Shown one piece after another: positions 25,862 through 34,823 of a DNA stretch of 64,000 nt (positions are counted from its first letter, which is position 1; each line of letters opens with the position of its first letter). This DNA comes from Rudaea sp. 3F27F6 (GTDB lineage Bacteria > Pseudomonadota > Gammaproteobacteria > Xanthomonadales > Rhodanobacteraceae), in assembly GCF_005503555.1 (NCBI RefSeq), contig NZ_SCNG01000001.1:744001-808000 (forward strand). Reading direction: 5' to 3'. Made by a program: the position numbers and the translations under genes. The notes beneath the pieces are model-generated. The model was not told the origin of the DNA, did no database searches, and saw only the letters and a list, made by a program, of their open reading frames with translations.

Positions 25862-27211
25862 TCATCCGCAGTAATAATCGATGATTTCGGATTCCTGACG
25901 CCGTTGCAGATCGACCAACGTTTGCCGCGCCGCAGTGCCGATGCGCCTGCGCAGTCCGGGATCGGCGCGTAGGCACTCAATGACCTCGAACGCTTCGGCT
26001 TCGCTGGACACGAGAAATCCGTTTTCTGCATGTACGATAAGTTCCGCGCAACCGCAATGTTCAGGAAAAATAACAATCGGCAATTCCATCGCCATCGCCT
26101 CGAGAATGACCGCCCCGCCCGTTTCTACCCATTGCGGGTGCTTGCGATAGATGAAGACGTCGAGACCGGCGAGAAAGTCCTTAGCACCGAGCGTTCCAAC
26201 CTCGATCAATTCAGGCTTCACTCCCTTGTCGTGGGCGAAAGTCCGTTCGATTACCGTGCCGCCGAGCAGGCGCACGCGATGCCCTCTTGCCAGCAGTCCG
26301 CGAAAGAATGCAGGGTCGTTCGGATGGAATTTGAGGCTGAATGCGCGTCCGTGCCGACCGATCGCAAGACCCGCAGCCGAATCGGTCGCTGGGGATATAC
26401 GCCGGAAATGCGCAAGATCGACCGGGGAATACTCCACCAAACCGGGTAAATCGCACATATCGCGAAACATCTGCGACGGAAAGGTGAGCCGCACTCGCGG
26501 GCGTGCAGGATTTTTCTCTATCTGCCCCATGCGCGCGAGCAGATCCTTCGCGTTGTCGACCAGATTATGGCAGATGACCACTCTGTCGAAACGTCCGTCA
26601 ACCAGCCAATCCCCGCACGGAAAGTAAGTACCGACCAGCACCAGCGTACCGCCCGATGGCGCTGCATCCGCAGTGATCAGACGTATCTCGCACCCATGCA
26701 AATACATGGAATGCACAGGATGCGTGGACCACAACGTAGCCTGAGTATGCCCGGACAGATGGCGATGGAGATTGAGCGCACGGCGCTCGGTTCCGCCGAT
26801 CGCGTCGAGCCTGCAGACGACATGGACGTGAGATCGCCCGGTTCCGCGCGGTGGCGACACCAGAGAATTCAGACGATCAAGTATGGCGCGAATCGCTCGA
26901 CCATCACCCCGCTGAATCATAGGCAAATCAAGTCGGTAACGGCACTCCGCACGCAATTCCGCAACTTCCGGGTCATCGCGATTCAGCACACCGGCACGCT
27001 CAACCGCAGCGAGCGCGGGCATAAGAAGGTGGACATCAAGCAGCATTTCAGCCGCGATCAGCGCTTCTCGCGCATTGCTTATCTGCTCCGGCTGCAATTC
27101 ACCCAAGATCTGTTTCGCCTGATCTCCCTCGCCCGCCTCGAGCAGAACAGCGGCGCGCGTGAGAACGTCCCGCTGCTGCAAACCCAGGTCCAAAGCAGTG
27201 TGCGGATTCAT
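25862..27211 (-). CDS. Glycosyltransferase of the GT4 (group 1) type
   Basis: The protein has 449 residues from the ATG at 27211; a longer in-frame start at 27256 is less likely. An N-terminal helical part (about 1-110) resembles tetratricopeptide-like packing. Next comes VHVVCRLDAIGGTERRALNLHRHL, a GT4-like N-lobe start. The C-lobe signature is VETGGAVILEAMAMELPIVI, with AELIVHAENGFLV after it. These glycosyltransferases use nucleotide sugars to build cell-surface glycans; donor and acceptor are unknown. It stands alone between a thioesterase and the ychF operon. By eye its codon use is less GC-biased than its neighbours, which suggests transfer. Confidence 0.8.
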   Translation of the reverse strand: MNPHTALDLGLQQRDVLTRAAVLLEAGEGDQAKQILGELQPEQISNAREALIAAEMLLDVHLLMPALAAVERAGVLNRDDPEVAELRAECRYRLDLPMIQRGDGRAIRAILDRLNSLVSPPRGTGRSHVHVVCRLDAIGGTERRALNLHRHLSGHTQATLWSTHPVHSMYLHGCEIRLITADAAPSGGTLVLVGTYFPCGDWLVDGRFDRVVICHNLVDNAKDLLARMGQIEKNPARPRVRLTFPSQMFRDMCDLPGLVEYSPVDLAHFRRISPATDSAAGLAIGRHGRAFSLKFHPNDPAFFRGLLARGHRVRLLGGTVIERTFAHDKGVKPELIEVGTLGAKDFLAGLDVFIYRKHPQWVETGGAVILEAMAMELPIVIFPEHCGCAELIVHAENGFLVSSEAEAFEVIECLRADPGLRRRIGTAARQTLVDLQRRQESEIIDYYCG

Positions 27212-27594
27212 GGCTTGCACAGTGCGCCGTCGCGTATGCAAACGATTCGCAGGCATGCACCCCGCGGCCGGCGAAAATGCCTAAAAGCCGCCGCCCCATT
27301 GCAATATGATCCCATACGCAGGATGGGCGACACCGAGCAACGCTCGGTCAATGCATACTCCGTCGCGCTGCCGCAGTACGGCACCGAACCAAACGAAATG
27401 ATCAAGCTCCCCCCTGTAACGATTGCGGCCCTCCCTTGCCAAGCAAACGTACAGATGCGCCATTAGCCATTACGTACGCGACGGTGCATCCTCGTCGCTC
27501 AGCTTATATCACGCTATATTCGATGCACAGCGGGCGTCCGCAGAACCCTCTTTCCACGCATGCCTAGTACCCCGCCGGATGGATACTTCCGCGA
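27212..27594. other. Gene-free spacer upstream of the glycosyltransferase gene
   Basis: I see no convincing gene in these 383 bases. Short frames here have no ribosome site or recognisable protein. The base composition is lower in GC than the surroundings, like the adjacent glycosyltransferase gene. It must contain that gene's promoter, which I could not place. Confidence 0.5.
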
Positions 27595-27622
27595 CAAAAA
27601 GCCCGACATTGCCGGACTTTGC
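27595..27622 (-). terminator. Intrinsic terminator after ychF
   Basis: On the transcribed strand an imperfect nine-base stem (AAGTCCGGC, loop AAT, GTCGGGCTT; seven pairs) is followed by TTTGTCG. It lies about 60 bases after the ychF stop and closes the lolB-to-ychF block. Confidence 0.65.
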
Positions 27623-27679
27623 AGATGATCCCGAGCGATCCTGCAGACTCGCCGCGTCTGTCTGAAACAGTTTTTCAGG

Positions 27680-28771
27680 TCAAACGTTGAAGCGGAAGTG
27701 CAGCACATCGCCTTCTTTGACGATGTAATCCTTGCCTTCGAGACGCAGGCGGCCGGCGTCGCGCGAGCCCGATTCGCCCTTGTACTTGATGTAGTCGTCG
27801 TAGGCGATCGTCTCGGCACGGATGAAACCGCGCTCGAAGTCGGTATGGATCACCCCGGCGGCCTGCGGCGCGGTGGCGCCCTTCTTTACCTGCCACGCAC
27901 GTACTTCCTTTTCGCCTGCGGTGAAATAAGTCTGCAGGCCGAGCAGCTTATAGCCAGCACGAATGACGCGGTTCAGGCCCGGCTCTTCCAGGCCCATGTC
28001 GGCAAGGAAGGCGAGCTTGTCGGCGTCTTCGAGCTGGGAAAGCTCTTCCTCGATCGCCGCACAGACCGGCACGACTTCGGCACCTTCGATCTTGGCGCGC
28101 TCGACGACCTTGTCCAGGAACGGGTTGTTGCTGAACCCGTCTTCCTTGACGTTGGCGATGTACATCAACGGCTTGAGCGTGAGCAGGAACAAGTCACGCA
28201 CGAGCGCCTTTTCGTCGTCGTCAAGGCCGGCCGCGCGCGCGGGCTTGCCTTCGTTGAGGATCGTGGCGAGTTTCTGCAGCACCGGGCGCTTGGCCAGCGC
28301 CTCCTTGTCGTTCGCCTTGGCCGCGCGCTCGACGCGCGCGAGCGCCTTGTCGACCGAATCGAGGTCGGCGAGCGCGAGTTCGGTGTCGATCGTGTCGATG
28401 TCGGAGATCGGATCGATTTTGCCGGCGACGTGGACGATGTCGGCATTCTCGAAGCAGCGCACGACGTGCGCGATCGCGTCGACCTCACGGATATGCGCGA
28501 GGAACTTATTGCCGAGCCCCTCGCCCTTCGACGCACCGGCGACGAGGCCGGCGATGTCGACGAACTCGATCGAGGTCGGAATGATCTTGAGCGGCTTGGC
28601 GATGCCGGCAAGCGCTTCGAGACGCGGATCGGGCACCGGCACGACACCGATGTTCGGATCGATCGTGCAGAACGGGAAGTTCGCCGCGGCGATGCCCGCC
28701 TTGGTCAGCGCGTTGAAAAGAGTCGACTTGCCGACGTTCGGCAGGCCAACGATGCCGCATTTGATTCCCAT
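27680..28771 (-). CDS. ychF: Redox-regulated ATPase/GTPase YchF (Obg family)
   Basis: The protein has 363 residues. The P-loop is GLPNVGKST, switch regions contain [10 protein letters not shown] and [17 protein letters not shown], and the C-terminal TGS domain contains [16 protein letters not shown]. The family hydrolyses ATP in preference to GTP and binds ribosomes. The neighbour upstream is pth, with which it is paired in most gammaproteobacteria. The spacer to pth is filled by a GTGAGCGG palindrome. Confidence 0.97.
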   Translation of the reverse strand: MGIKCGIVGLPNVGKSTLFNALTKAGIAAANFPFCTIDPNIGVVPVPDPRLEALAGIAKPLKIIPTSIEFVDIAGLVAGASKGEGLGNKFLAHIREVDAIAHVVRCFENADIVHVAGKIDPISDIDTIDTELALADLDSVDKALARVERAAKANDKEALAKRPVLQKLATILNEGKPARAAGLDDDEKALVRDLFLLTLKPLMYIANVKEDGFSNNPFLDKVVERAKIEGAEVVPVCAAIEEELSQLEDADKLAFLADMGLEEPGLNRVIRAGYKLLGLQTYFTAGEKEVRAWQVKKGATAPQAAGVIHTDFERGFIRAETIAYDDYIKYKGESGSRDAGRLRLEGKDYIVKEGDVLHFRFNV

Positions 28772-28780
28772 GAAAATCCC

Positions 28781-28853
28781 GTGAGCGGTAAGCAGTCAGC
28801 GGTGAGCGGTGAGAGCGATTTCCCGCTCACCGCTCACTGCTCACGGCTCACCT
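28781..28853. repeat. GTGAGCGG-word palindrome, copy C (pth-ychF spacer)
   Basis: The left arm (GTGAGCGGTAAGCAGTCAGC, then GGTGAGCGGTGAG) and right arm (CCGCTCACCGCTCACTGC and beyond) are near-complementary. The right arm overlaps the end of pth: the pth stop (28841-28843) and its last codons lie inside the element. Confidence 0.85.
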
Positions 28854-29428
28854 TTACTCGTATGCAACCGCTTCATCGCCTCGTTGACCTCGCCGCGCAC
28901 CGCCAGCGGCAGCACGTCGAGCGAGCGGCCGACCGCATCGATGATGGCCCTTTCGTCGTCGACGCCGGGCCGGCCGAGCACCCAGGAGGTGACGCGATTC
29001 TTGTCGCCGGGATGGCCGATACCCAACCGGAGCCGGTAAAACTTGCCATGCCCGAGATGGGCGAAGGTGTCACGCAGCCCGTTTTGGCCGCCGTGGCCGC
29101 CGTCGAACTTGAGCCGCGCCGCGCCGGCCGGCAGGTCGAGATCGTCGTGGGCGACGAGCATTTCCTCCGGCTCGATCTTCCAGTAGCGCAAAGCGGATTG
29201 GATCGAGATGCCGCTCTTGTTCATGTAAGTCGTCGGCTTGAGCAGCCAAAGGGTCTGGCCTTCGAGAACGATTTTCGCCGTCTCGCCATGCAGCTTCGAC
29301 TCCATGCCGAAACGCGCGCCGTGGGCTTGAGCCAAGGCGTCAATAAACCAGAACCCGGCGTTGTGCCGGGTTCGCAGGTGTTCGGCACCGGGATTGCCCA
29401 GGCCGACGAGTAGCCGCAGTTGCGCCAT
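28841..29428 (-). CDS. pth: Peptidyl-tRNA hydrolase
   Basis: The protein has 195 residues. It begins LRLLVGLGNPGAEHLRTRHNAG, which holds the catalytic His in TRHN, then WLLKPTTYMNKSG and HDDLDLPAGAARLKFDGGHGGQNGLRD. It releases tRNA from prematurely dropped peptidyl-tRNA. The last residues (SKGEP) and the stop codon are encoded within repeat copy C, so the C-terminus may have been shaped by the insertion. It follows rplY with a 69-base gap. Confidence 0.98.
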   Translation of the reverse strand: MAQLRLLVGLGNPGAEHLRTRHNAGFWFIDALAQAHGARFGMESKLHGETAKIVLEGQTLWLLKPTTYMNKSGISIQSALRYWKIEPEEMLVAHDDLDLPAGAARLKFDGGHGGQNGLRDTFAHLGHGKFYRLRLGIGHPGDKNRVTSWVLGRPGVDDERAIIDAVGRSLDVLPLAVRGEVNEAMKRLHTSKGEP

Positions 29429-29497
29429 GACGAGCCGGGCGCCGGGCGCCCGCCGAACGCGGTTCCCGCTTCGCGAACGAAGCGGGAACCGGAACGG

Positions 29498-30208
29498 TTA
29501 TTTCTTCTCGTCTTTCTTGGCCGCCGGCTTGGCCGCAGCCGGCTTGGCCGCAGCAGCGGCAGCGGCCGGAGCGGCAGCCGCCGTCGCGCCCGCCGCGGCG
29601 TCCGCGGCCGGAGCGGCTTCGACTTCTTCCTTGACTTCCTGCGCGGAAACCACGGCCACGTCGTGTTCCTTGCCCAGGCGCAGTTCGGGAATTTCCACGC
29701 CTTCCGGCAGCTTGACCTCGGACAGGTGGATGATGTCGCCGACTTCGAGGTTGGCGAGATCGATCTCGACGTACTCCGGCAGGTCCTTCGGCAGACACGA
29801 GACTTCGAGCTCGTTGAGCGCGTGCGAAATCAGCACGCCCGCCTTCTTGCCGGCCGGCGACTTCTCCTGGTTGAGGAAGTGCAGCGGCACGCGGATGCGG
29901 ATCGCCTTGTTCGCGTCGACACGCTGGAAGTCCAGATGCAGCAGCTGCTGCTTGAACGGGTGACGCTGCAGATCACGCAGCAGCACCTTCTGCACTTCGC
30001 CGTTGAGCGACAGGTCGAGAATCGCCGAGTAGAACCACTCGTGCTGCGAAGCGAGCCAGACGTCGTTGTGCACGATCTGGATGCTGACCGGGGCGAGTTC
30101 GCCGCCGTAAACGATGGCCGGAACCTTGCCCGTGTTACGCAGGCGGCGGCTCGCACCCCTCCCGTCGTTCTCACGGCGTTCGACCTTGATTTCATGAGTA
30201 ATTGCCAT
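29498..30208 (-). CDS. rplY: 50S ribosomal protein L25, long (Ctc) form
   Basis: The protein has 236 residues. The L25 domain (about 1-95; RENDGRGASRRLRNTGKVPAI and VQKVLLRDLQRHPFK) binds 5S rRNA. The TL5/Ctc beta domain follows (about 96-185; PEGVEIPELRLGKEHDVAV). The tail (about 190-236) is almost entirely alanine, proline and lysine and ends KKDEKK, a flexible extension seen in other long forms. AAGGTAG precedes the ATG. It lies between prs and pth, the usual place. Confidence 0.95.
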   Translation of the reverse strand: MAITHEIKVERRENDGRGASRRLRNTGKVPAIVYGGELAPVSIQIVHNDVWLASQHEWFYSAILDLSLNGEVQKVLLRDLQRHPFKQQLLHLDFQRVDANKAIRIRVPLHFLNQEKSPAGKKAGVLISHALNELEVSCLPKDLPEYVEIDLANLEVGDIIHLSEVKLPEGVEIPELRLGKEHDVAVVSAQEVKEEVEAAPAADAAAGATAAAAPAAAAAAAKPAAAKPAAKKDEKK

Positions 30209-30293
30209 CTTGAAGCTACCTTTGGTGTTGCAGTTGAGCCGCCTCGCGGCGGCGGATCAACTCTCCCGCGACCAGGAGAGTTGGTGAAAACTT

Positions 30294-30367
30294 GGGATTA
30301 AGGATTGGAGATTCGGGACTCGACAGATGTAGCTCTGCCGAATCTCCAATCGCTAATCCCCAATCCC
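30294..30367. repeat. GGATTRGAGATTCGG-word palindrome (prs-rplY spacer)
   Basis: The left arm GGGATTAAGGATTGGAGATTC and right arm (CGAATCTCCAATCGCTAATCCCCAATCC) are built from GATT words and their complements, with about 20 bases between. The element lies between the rplY start and the prs stop (30373), with five bases to the stop. Its architecture is the same as the GTGAGCGG family but its sequence is different. Confidence 0.8.
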
Positions 30368-30372
30368 TGCAA

Positions 30373-31383
30373 TTAATCCACGTACAACGAACTGACCGAC
30401 TCGCCGATCGCGATACGGCGGATCGTTTCGGCCAACAACTCGGCCACGCCGAGCTGACGGATCTTGCTGCACGCTTTCGCGTCTTCCGACAAGGCGATCG
30501 TGTCGGTGACGACCAGCTCGTCGAGCTGCGACCCGTTGATGTTGCGGATCGCCGGTCCCGACAGCACCGGATGCGTGCAGTACGCGACCACGCGCTTGGC
30601 GCCGTTCTTTTTCAGCACCTCGGCACCGGCGCAGAGCGTGCCCGCGGTGTCGACGATATCGTCGATCAGCACGCAGACCTTGCCTTCGACGTCGCCGATG
30701 ATGTTCATCACAGCCACCTCGTTGGCGCGCGGACGGCGCTTGTCGATGATCGCGAGATCAGCGTCGTCGAGGCGCTTGGCGATCGCGCGTGCGCGCGCCA
30801 CGCCGCCTACGTCCGGACTGACCACGATCAACTCTTCGGGGCGGTTGTATCGCCAGATGTCGGCGAGGATGACCGGCGAAGAGTATACATTGTCCAGCGG
30901 AATATCGAAAAAGCCCTGGATCTGGTCCGCATGCAGATCCACAGTCAGCACGTGATCCGTGCCGACCGACGAAATCATCTTCGCCGCGACCTTGGCCGTG
31001 ATCGGCACGCGTGCCGAGCGCAAACGGCGATCCTGCCTGGCGTAGCCGAAGTACGGGATCACCGCAGTCACGCTGGCCGCCGAGGCGCGCTTGAGCGCAT
31101 CGATCATGACCAGCAGCTCCATGAAGTTTTCCGCGGTCGGCGCCGAGGTCGGCTGGATCACGAACACTTCCTGGCGGCGCACGTTCTCGTCGATCTCGAC
31201 GCGCACTTCGCCGTCGGAGAAGGTCGACACCTGCGCCTTGCCCATCGGCACATTCAGCACGCGGCAGATGTCGAGCGCGAGCTGCCGATTCGCATTACCC
31301 GAAAAAATCTGCCAGCCGCTGCGTTCGCCGCGGCCGAGCGGATAGGCTCCGGAATAAACCGCCGCCGGATTGATCGTGTTCAC
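30373..31383 (-). CDS. prs: Ribose-phosphate pyrophosphokinase
   Basis: The protein has 336 residues, about 20 longer than usual at the N-terminus. The start is a GTG at 31383 after AAAGG, and I see no ATG or GTG between it and the conserved [10 protein letters not shown]. The ATP-binding flexible loop is present as [11 protein letters not shown]. The PRPP loop is [18 protein letters not shown]. It makes PRPP for nucleotide, histidine and tryptophan synthesis. It lies directly after tRNA-Gln and is probably co-transcribed with it and ispE. Confidence 0.97.
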   Translation of the reverse strand: MNTINPAAVYSGAYPLGRGERSGWQIFSGNANRQLALDICRVLNVPMGKAQVSTFSDGEVRVEIDENVRRQEVFVIQPTSAPTAENFMELLVMIDALKRASAASVTAVIPYFGYARQDRRLRSARVPITAKVAAKMISSVGTDHVLTVDLHADQIQGFFDIPLDNVYSSPVILADIWRYNRPEELIVVSPDVGGVARARAIAKRLDDADLAIIDKRRPRANEVAVMNIIGDVEGKVCVLIDDIVDTAGTLCAGAEVLKKNGAKRVVAYCTHPVLSGPAIRNINGSQLDELVVTDTIALSEDAKACSKIRQLGVAELLAETIRRIAIGESVSSLYVD

Positions 31384-31419
31384 TGGACAGAGCCTTTCAG
31401 GTATTCAAGCGTTGTAGGG

Positions 31420-31494
31420 TGGCTGGGGCGGCTGGATTCGAACCAACGTATGCCGGGATCAAAACCCGGTGCCTTACCGCTTGGCGACGCCCCA
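31420..31494 (-). tRNA. tRNA-Gln (TTG)
   Basis: A 75-base cloverleaf with encoded CCA. The acceptor stem is TGGGGCG/CGCCCCA, the anticodon loop is TTTTGAT, and the T-loop is GTTCGAATC. It lies between ispE and prs on the same strand, with only 36 bases to the prs start. It must therefore be cut from the mRNA if they share a transcript. Confidence 0.97.
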
Positions 31495-31531
31495 CCATGG
31501 ATGCCGCTCCCGTTTTGCGGGAGCTGCGCCA

Positions 31532-31603
31532 AAAATCAAAGGTGAAAAGTCAATCGGACATGCCCGACGACGCCGGGCTTTGACTTTTGATCTTTGACTT
31601 CTG
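31532..31603. repeat. TCAAAGATCAAAAGTCAA-word palindrome at the 3' end of ispE
   Basis: The left arm AAAATCAAAGGTGAAAAGTC and right arm (TTGACTTTTGATCTTTGACTTCT) are near-complementary, with about 26 bases between. A GC hairpin (GCTCCCG/CGGGAGC, 31506-31524) lies next to it. The right arm lies within ispE, whose stop is at 31550-31552. Confidence 0.75.
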
Positions 31604-32482
31604 ACGCTCTCGAAACACCTGTACCGCATCGAGCAACGGCGACCCGGCCACACCATGCGCCCGGTACGCTGCGAACTCCGCCGGACACGCGTTCACGACC
31701 GCGTCCGCCTCGCGCGCATCGACCGCGGCGAAGACGCAACCGCCGCTGCCGCTCAAGCGCGCGTCGCCGAACCGGCTCAGCCAATCCAACGCCGCCGCGA
31801 CTTTCGCGTAACGCGTCCGTACGACCGGAGCGAACACGTTGCCCGTCTCGATCCCTGAAAGGAAGCTCTCTATTGTCGCGGGCGGACAATTTCGTGTCAA
31901 TTCCGCAGCTTGAAAAAGTACCGCGGTCGGCACCGTCTCATGCGGATCGAGAATGACATAGTCGCGCGGCGGCAATTCGATCGGCGTCAGCCGCTCGCCG
32001 ACGCCCTCGGCCCAGGCCGAGCGGCCACGCACGAACACGGGCACGTCGGCGCCGAGGCGCAGGCCGAGTTCGGCCAGATCATCCACGGACAAGCCGGTTT
32101 CCCACAATTCGTTGAGTGCGACCAGAACGGTCGCCGCATCCGAGCTGCCGCCGCCGAGTCCGCCGCCCATCGGAATGCGCTTGTCGAGCGCGATGTCGAC
32201 GCCGAACTCGGCCTCGGCGTATTCCGCCAATGCCCGCGCGGCGCGCACGCACAGATCGTTTTCGGGCGCGACGCCCGGCGCGCCGTTGATCCTCACGATT
32301 TCCGCATCGTCGCGCGGCCGCAGATGCAGCGTGTCGCCCCAATCGAGCAGTTGGAAAACCGTCTGCAACAAATGATAGCCGTCGGCACGACGGCCGACGA
32401 TGTGCAGGAAAAGATTGAGCTTGGCCGGCGCCGGCCACGTGCTCCAGCCGACCGCGGTCGCTCCGGTCAATCGAAACTCCAC
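31550..32482 (-). CDS. ispE: 4-diphosphocytidyl-2-C-methyl-D-erythritol kinase
   Basis: The protein has 310 residues. This GHMP kinase phosphorylates CDP-methylerythritol in the MEP isoprenoid pathway. It has WPAPAKLNLFLHIVGRRADGYH at about 16-37, the ATP loop PMGGGLGGGSSDAA, and the C-terminal GSGGCVFA. It starts at a GTG (32482) that overlaps the last 16 bases of lolB; a TTG five codons later is possible. The final 18 residues, from RQKSKIKSQ, are encoded by the intergenic palindrome, so the native C-terminus has been extended. Confidence 0.96.
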   Translation of the reverse strand: MEFRLTGATAVGWSTWPAPAKLNLFLHIVGRRADGYHLLQTVFQLLDWGDTLHLRPRDDAEIVRINGAPGVAPENDLCVRAARALAEYAEAEFGVDIALDKRIPMGGGLGGGSSDAATVLVALNELWETGLSVDDLAELGLRLGADVPVFVRGRSAWAEGVGERLTPIELPPRDYVILDPHETVPTAVLFQAAELTRNCPPATIESFLSGIETGNVFAPVVRTRYAKVAAALDWLSRFGDARLSGSGGCVFAAVDAREADAVVNACPAEFAAYRAHGVAGSPLLDAVQVFRERQKSKIKSQSPASSGMSD

Positions 32483-33108
32483 GATTGGATAATCAGCTTG
32501 ACCTTGTCCTTGCCGCGCGTGGCGAACACTTTCTTCGGCAGCGCCGGATTGCGGTCGGCGAACCAGTCGAGATATTCGACCGTCCAGCCGTTCTGGACGA
32601 GTTGGGCCGGCAACTGCCGATCGTCGAACTGGAGCTGTGCCGGCTCGCCGTCGACACGCAGGCCGAGCGCCCAGCGGCGCAGCGCCGCGAACGGCACATC
32701 GGTACCGAGGCGCTCGCGCAACAAGACTTGCGGATCGCTGCCGACCTCGGGCTGAGCGTCGACGCCTTCGAGAACCGCGCGGCCCGCGTCGCCGCTGAGG
32801 CGCAAGGTCTTGCCGTTCGCGCCGCGCACGCTGAACGAATAGGTATCGCCGTCCTGGCGCCAGACCAGATCGCCCGAACCGCCATTTTCGCCCGATACGG
32901 CGATGCGCGCCTCAAGCGTCCAACGCGATTTCCCGGCCAACGCGGCCTCGCGCGCATCCTGCGCAGCGAGTGCTTCGGACGTCGGCGCATTCTGCTTCAC
33001 GCGCATCGGCGCACACGCGGCCAGCGCTGCGATCAGCGTCATCGAAAGCAGCAGTCGAAGCGTTCGCGCTGTGGGCTGGGTCAGGACACTCATCGGAAAA
33101 ATTCGCAT
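32467..33108 (-). CDS. lolB: Outer-membrane lipoprotein LolB
   Basis: The protein has 213 residues. It has a lipoprotein signal with lipobox LAAC (near residue 32), then ARIAVSGENGGSGDLVWRQDGDTYSF and WALGLRVDGEPAQLQFD, as in LolB. It accepts lipoproteins from LolA and inserts them into the outer membrane. The ATG at 33108 overlaps the peptidase stop as TGATG, so translation is probably coupled; a second ATG is at 33093. It overlaps ispE, the standard lolB-ispE pair. Confidence 0.93.
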   Translation of the reverse strand: MRIFPMSVLTQPTARTLRLLLSMTLIAALAACAPMRVKQNAPTSEALAAQDAREAALAGKSRWTLEARIAVSGENGGSGDLVWRQDGDTYSFSVRGANGKTLRLSGDAGRAVLEGVDAQPEVGSDPQVLLRERLGTDVPFAALRRWALGLRVDGEPAQLQFDDRQLPAQLVQNGWTVEYLDWFADRNPALPKKVFATRGKDKVKLIIQSWSFD

Positions 33109-34757
33109 CAACGGCGCGATGCCGCGCTCTTGTCGCGCAATGCCTTGAACTCCGAACCCGCTTTCCATTCGGGCCAGCGCACGGAACCGGCGAGATCACG
33201 ACCGATGGCGTACATCAACTCGATATCCTGCACGGCGCCGTCGAGCTTCCAATCCGGGCCGTAGGCGTCGCAGGGCTGGTGGTAGCAGCGCCCGGTGTAG
33301 TCGTCCACCCACTTCTGCCCGGCCGCGCGACCGCCGTCGACGAGATCCGACGCGCCGGCGATGCCCATCATCAATAGCACCGGCACGCCGCGCTTGGCGA
33401 ACGAGAAATGATCGGCGCGATAGAACAGACCGCGTTCGGGCAGGCTTTCCGGCGTGACGACGCGGCCCTGCGCCTTGGCAAATCGGCCGAGATCGTCTTC
33501 GAGGTCGTCCTGTCCCGCGCCGACAAGGATCACGTCGCGCGCCTTGCCGGCCGTCTGCAACACGTCGATGGTCAGATTGGCGACGGTCTTTTCCAGCGGA
33601 TAGACCGGCGCAAGCGCGTAGGCCTCCGAACCGAGCAAGCCGCGTTCCTCCGCGGTCCAGACGCCGAACACGACGCTGCGTTTCGGCGCCGGCTGCGACT
33701 TGAACGCATGCGCGATCTCGATAAGGCCGGCCACGCCGATGCCGTCGTCGTTGGCGCCGCGGCGGATCGTGTTGCCCTGCGCATCCGCCGGGCCTTTGCC
33801 ATAGGCGTCCCAATGCGCGCCGTAGAAAACGATCTCGTCGGGCCGCGCGCTGCCCGGAATCTTCGCCAGCACATTGTGGCTCTCGACGACTTCATGCTCG
33901 ACCGGAATATCGGCGGAGAAGGTCTCACCTTTCAGCACGACGGGACGAAAATTCTCGCCGCGCGCCGCCTTGCGCTGCGCAGCCAGATCCAGCCCTGCAT
34001 CGGCGAACAACTTGGTCGCGGCCTCGCCCGAGATCCAACCCTGCAGGGCGAGGCTGGTCAGTTTGTCCTGCGCACGCACGATGTCGTAACTCTCGCCCTG
34101 TGGGCTGACCACGACGTTCCAACCGTAACCCGCGCCCGGCTTGTCGTGCACGATCAGCGCGCCGATCGCACCGCGACGCGCGGCCTCCTCGTACTTGTAG
34201 GTCCAGCGGCCGTAGTAGGTCATCGTCTTGCCGCCGAAGCGGCCGAAGACCTGCTCGCCCTTCGCCGCCTCGAAGTCCGGATCGTTGACCAGAAACACCG
34301 CGACCTTGCCTTTGAGATCGACGCCTTTGTAATCGTCCCAATGGCGCTCAGGCGCGGAGACGCCATAACCGACGAAGACCAGCGGCGCGCGGTCGATCAC
34401 GGCGCGATCTTCCGGCCGGTTCGTCGACAGATACACCTCTTTGCCGCGTTGCCATGGCTGCAGTGCGGTAGCGACGTTCACGCCGAGCGTCTTCGGCTCG
34501 CCGAGCTTGGTATGCAGCAGCGAAGCCGTCTGCACCCAGCTTCCGTCCTTTCCGCCCGGCTGCAGGCCGAGCGCCTCGAACTGGCCGATCAGATAACCGA
34601 CCGAACGTTCCTCGCCGCGCGTTCCGGGCGCACGGCCTTCGAAGAAATCCGAGGACAAGGTCTGCACCGTCGTGGCGATGCGGTCGGCGCTAAGCGATTG
34701 CGCAGCGGCGGGCGCCGCGAGAACGGAGAGCAGCAACGCGGAGGGCAGAAGTTTCAT
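33108..34757 (-). CDS. Exported M28-family metallopeptidase
   Basis: The protein has 549 residues. The signal peptide MKLLPSALLLSVLAAPAAAQ is cut near residue 20. A PA (protease-associated) insert (about 120-260) precedes the catalytic part. Zinc ligands are evident as H-x-D in GAHWDAYG, Asp in RGANDDGIG, Glu-Glu in AEERGLLGSEAY, Asp in LTIDVLQ and His in RADHFSF. Family members are aminopeptidases. The start is the ATG at 34757; a GTG just before is less likely. It is coupled to lolB by a one-base overlap. Confidence 0.9.
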   Translation of the reverse strand: MKLLPSALLLSVLAAPAAAQSLSADRIATTVQTLSSDFFEGRAPGTRGEERSVGYLIGQFEALGLQPGGKDGSWVQTASLLHTKLGEPKTLGVNVATALQPWQRGKEVYLSTNRPEDRAVIDRAPLVFVGYGVSAPERHWDDYKGVDLKGKVAVFLVNDPDFEAAKGEQVFGRFGGKTMTYYGRWTYKYEEAARRGAIGALIVHDKPGAGYGWNVVVSPQGESYDIVRAQDKLTSLALQGWISGEAATKLFADAGLDLAAQRKAARGENFRPVVLKGETFSADIPVEHEVVESHNVLAKIPGSARPDEIVFYGAHWDAYGKGPADAQGNTIRRGANDDGIGVAGLIEIAHAFKSQPAPKRSVVFGVWTAEERGLLGSEAYALAPVYPLEKTVANLTIDVLQTAGKARDVILVGAGQDDLEDDLGRFAKAQGRVVTPESLPERGLFYRADHFSFAKRGVPVLLMMGIAGASDLVDGGRAAGQKWVDDYTGRCYHQPCDAYGPDWKLDGAVQDIELMYAIGRDLAGSVRWPEWKAGSEFKALRDKSAASRR

Positions 34758-34823
34758 CACGACACCATCGGGGAGAAGCGCGTGATTCTAAGCGAAACTT
34801 TGCGCGACGACGCGCATCTGCGG

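Noticed and set aside
31550-31603. Frameshift at the end of ispE
   Set aside because: The frame is continuous. The odd tail comes from the palindrome, not from a shift.
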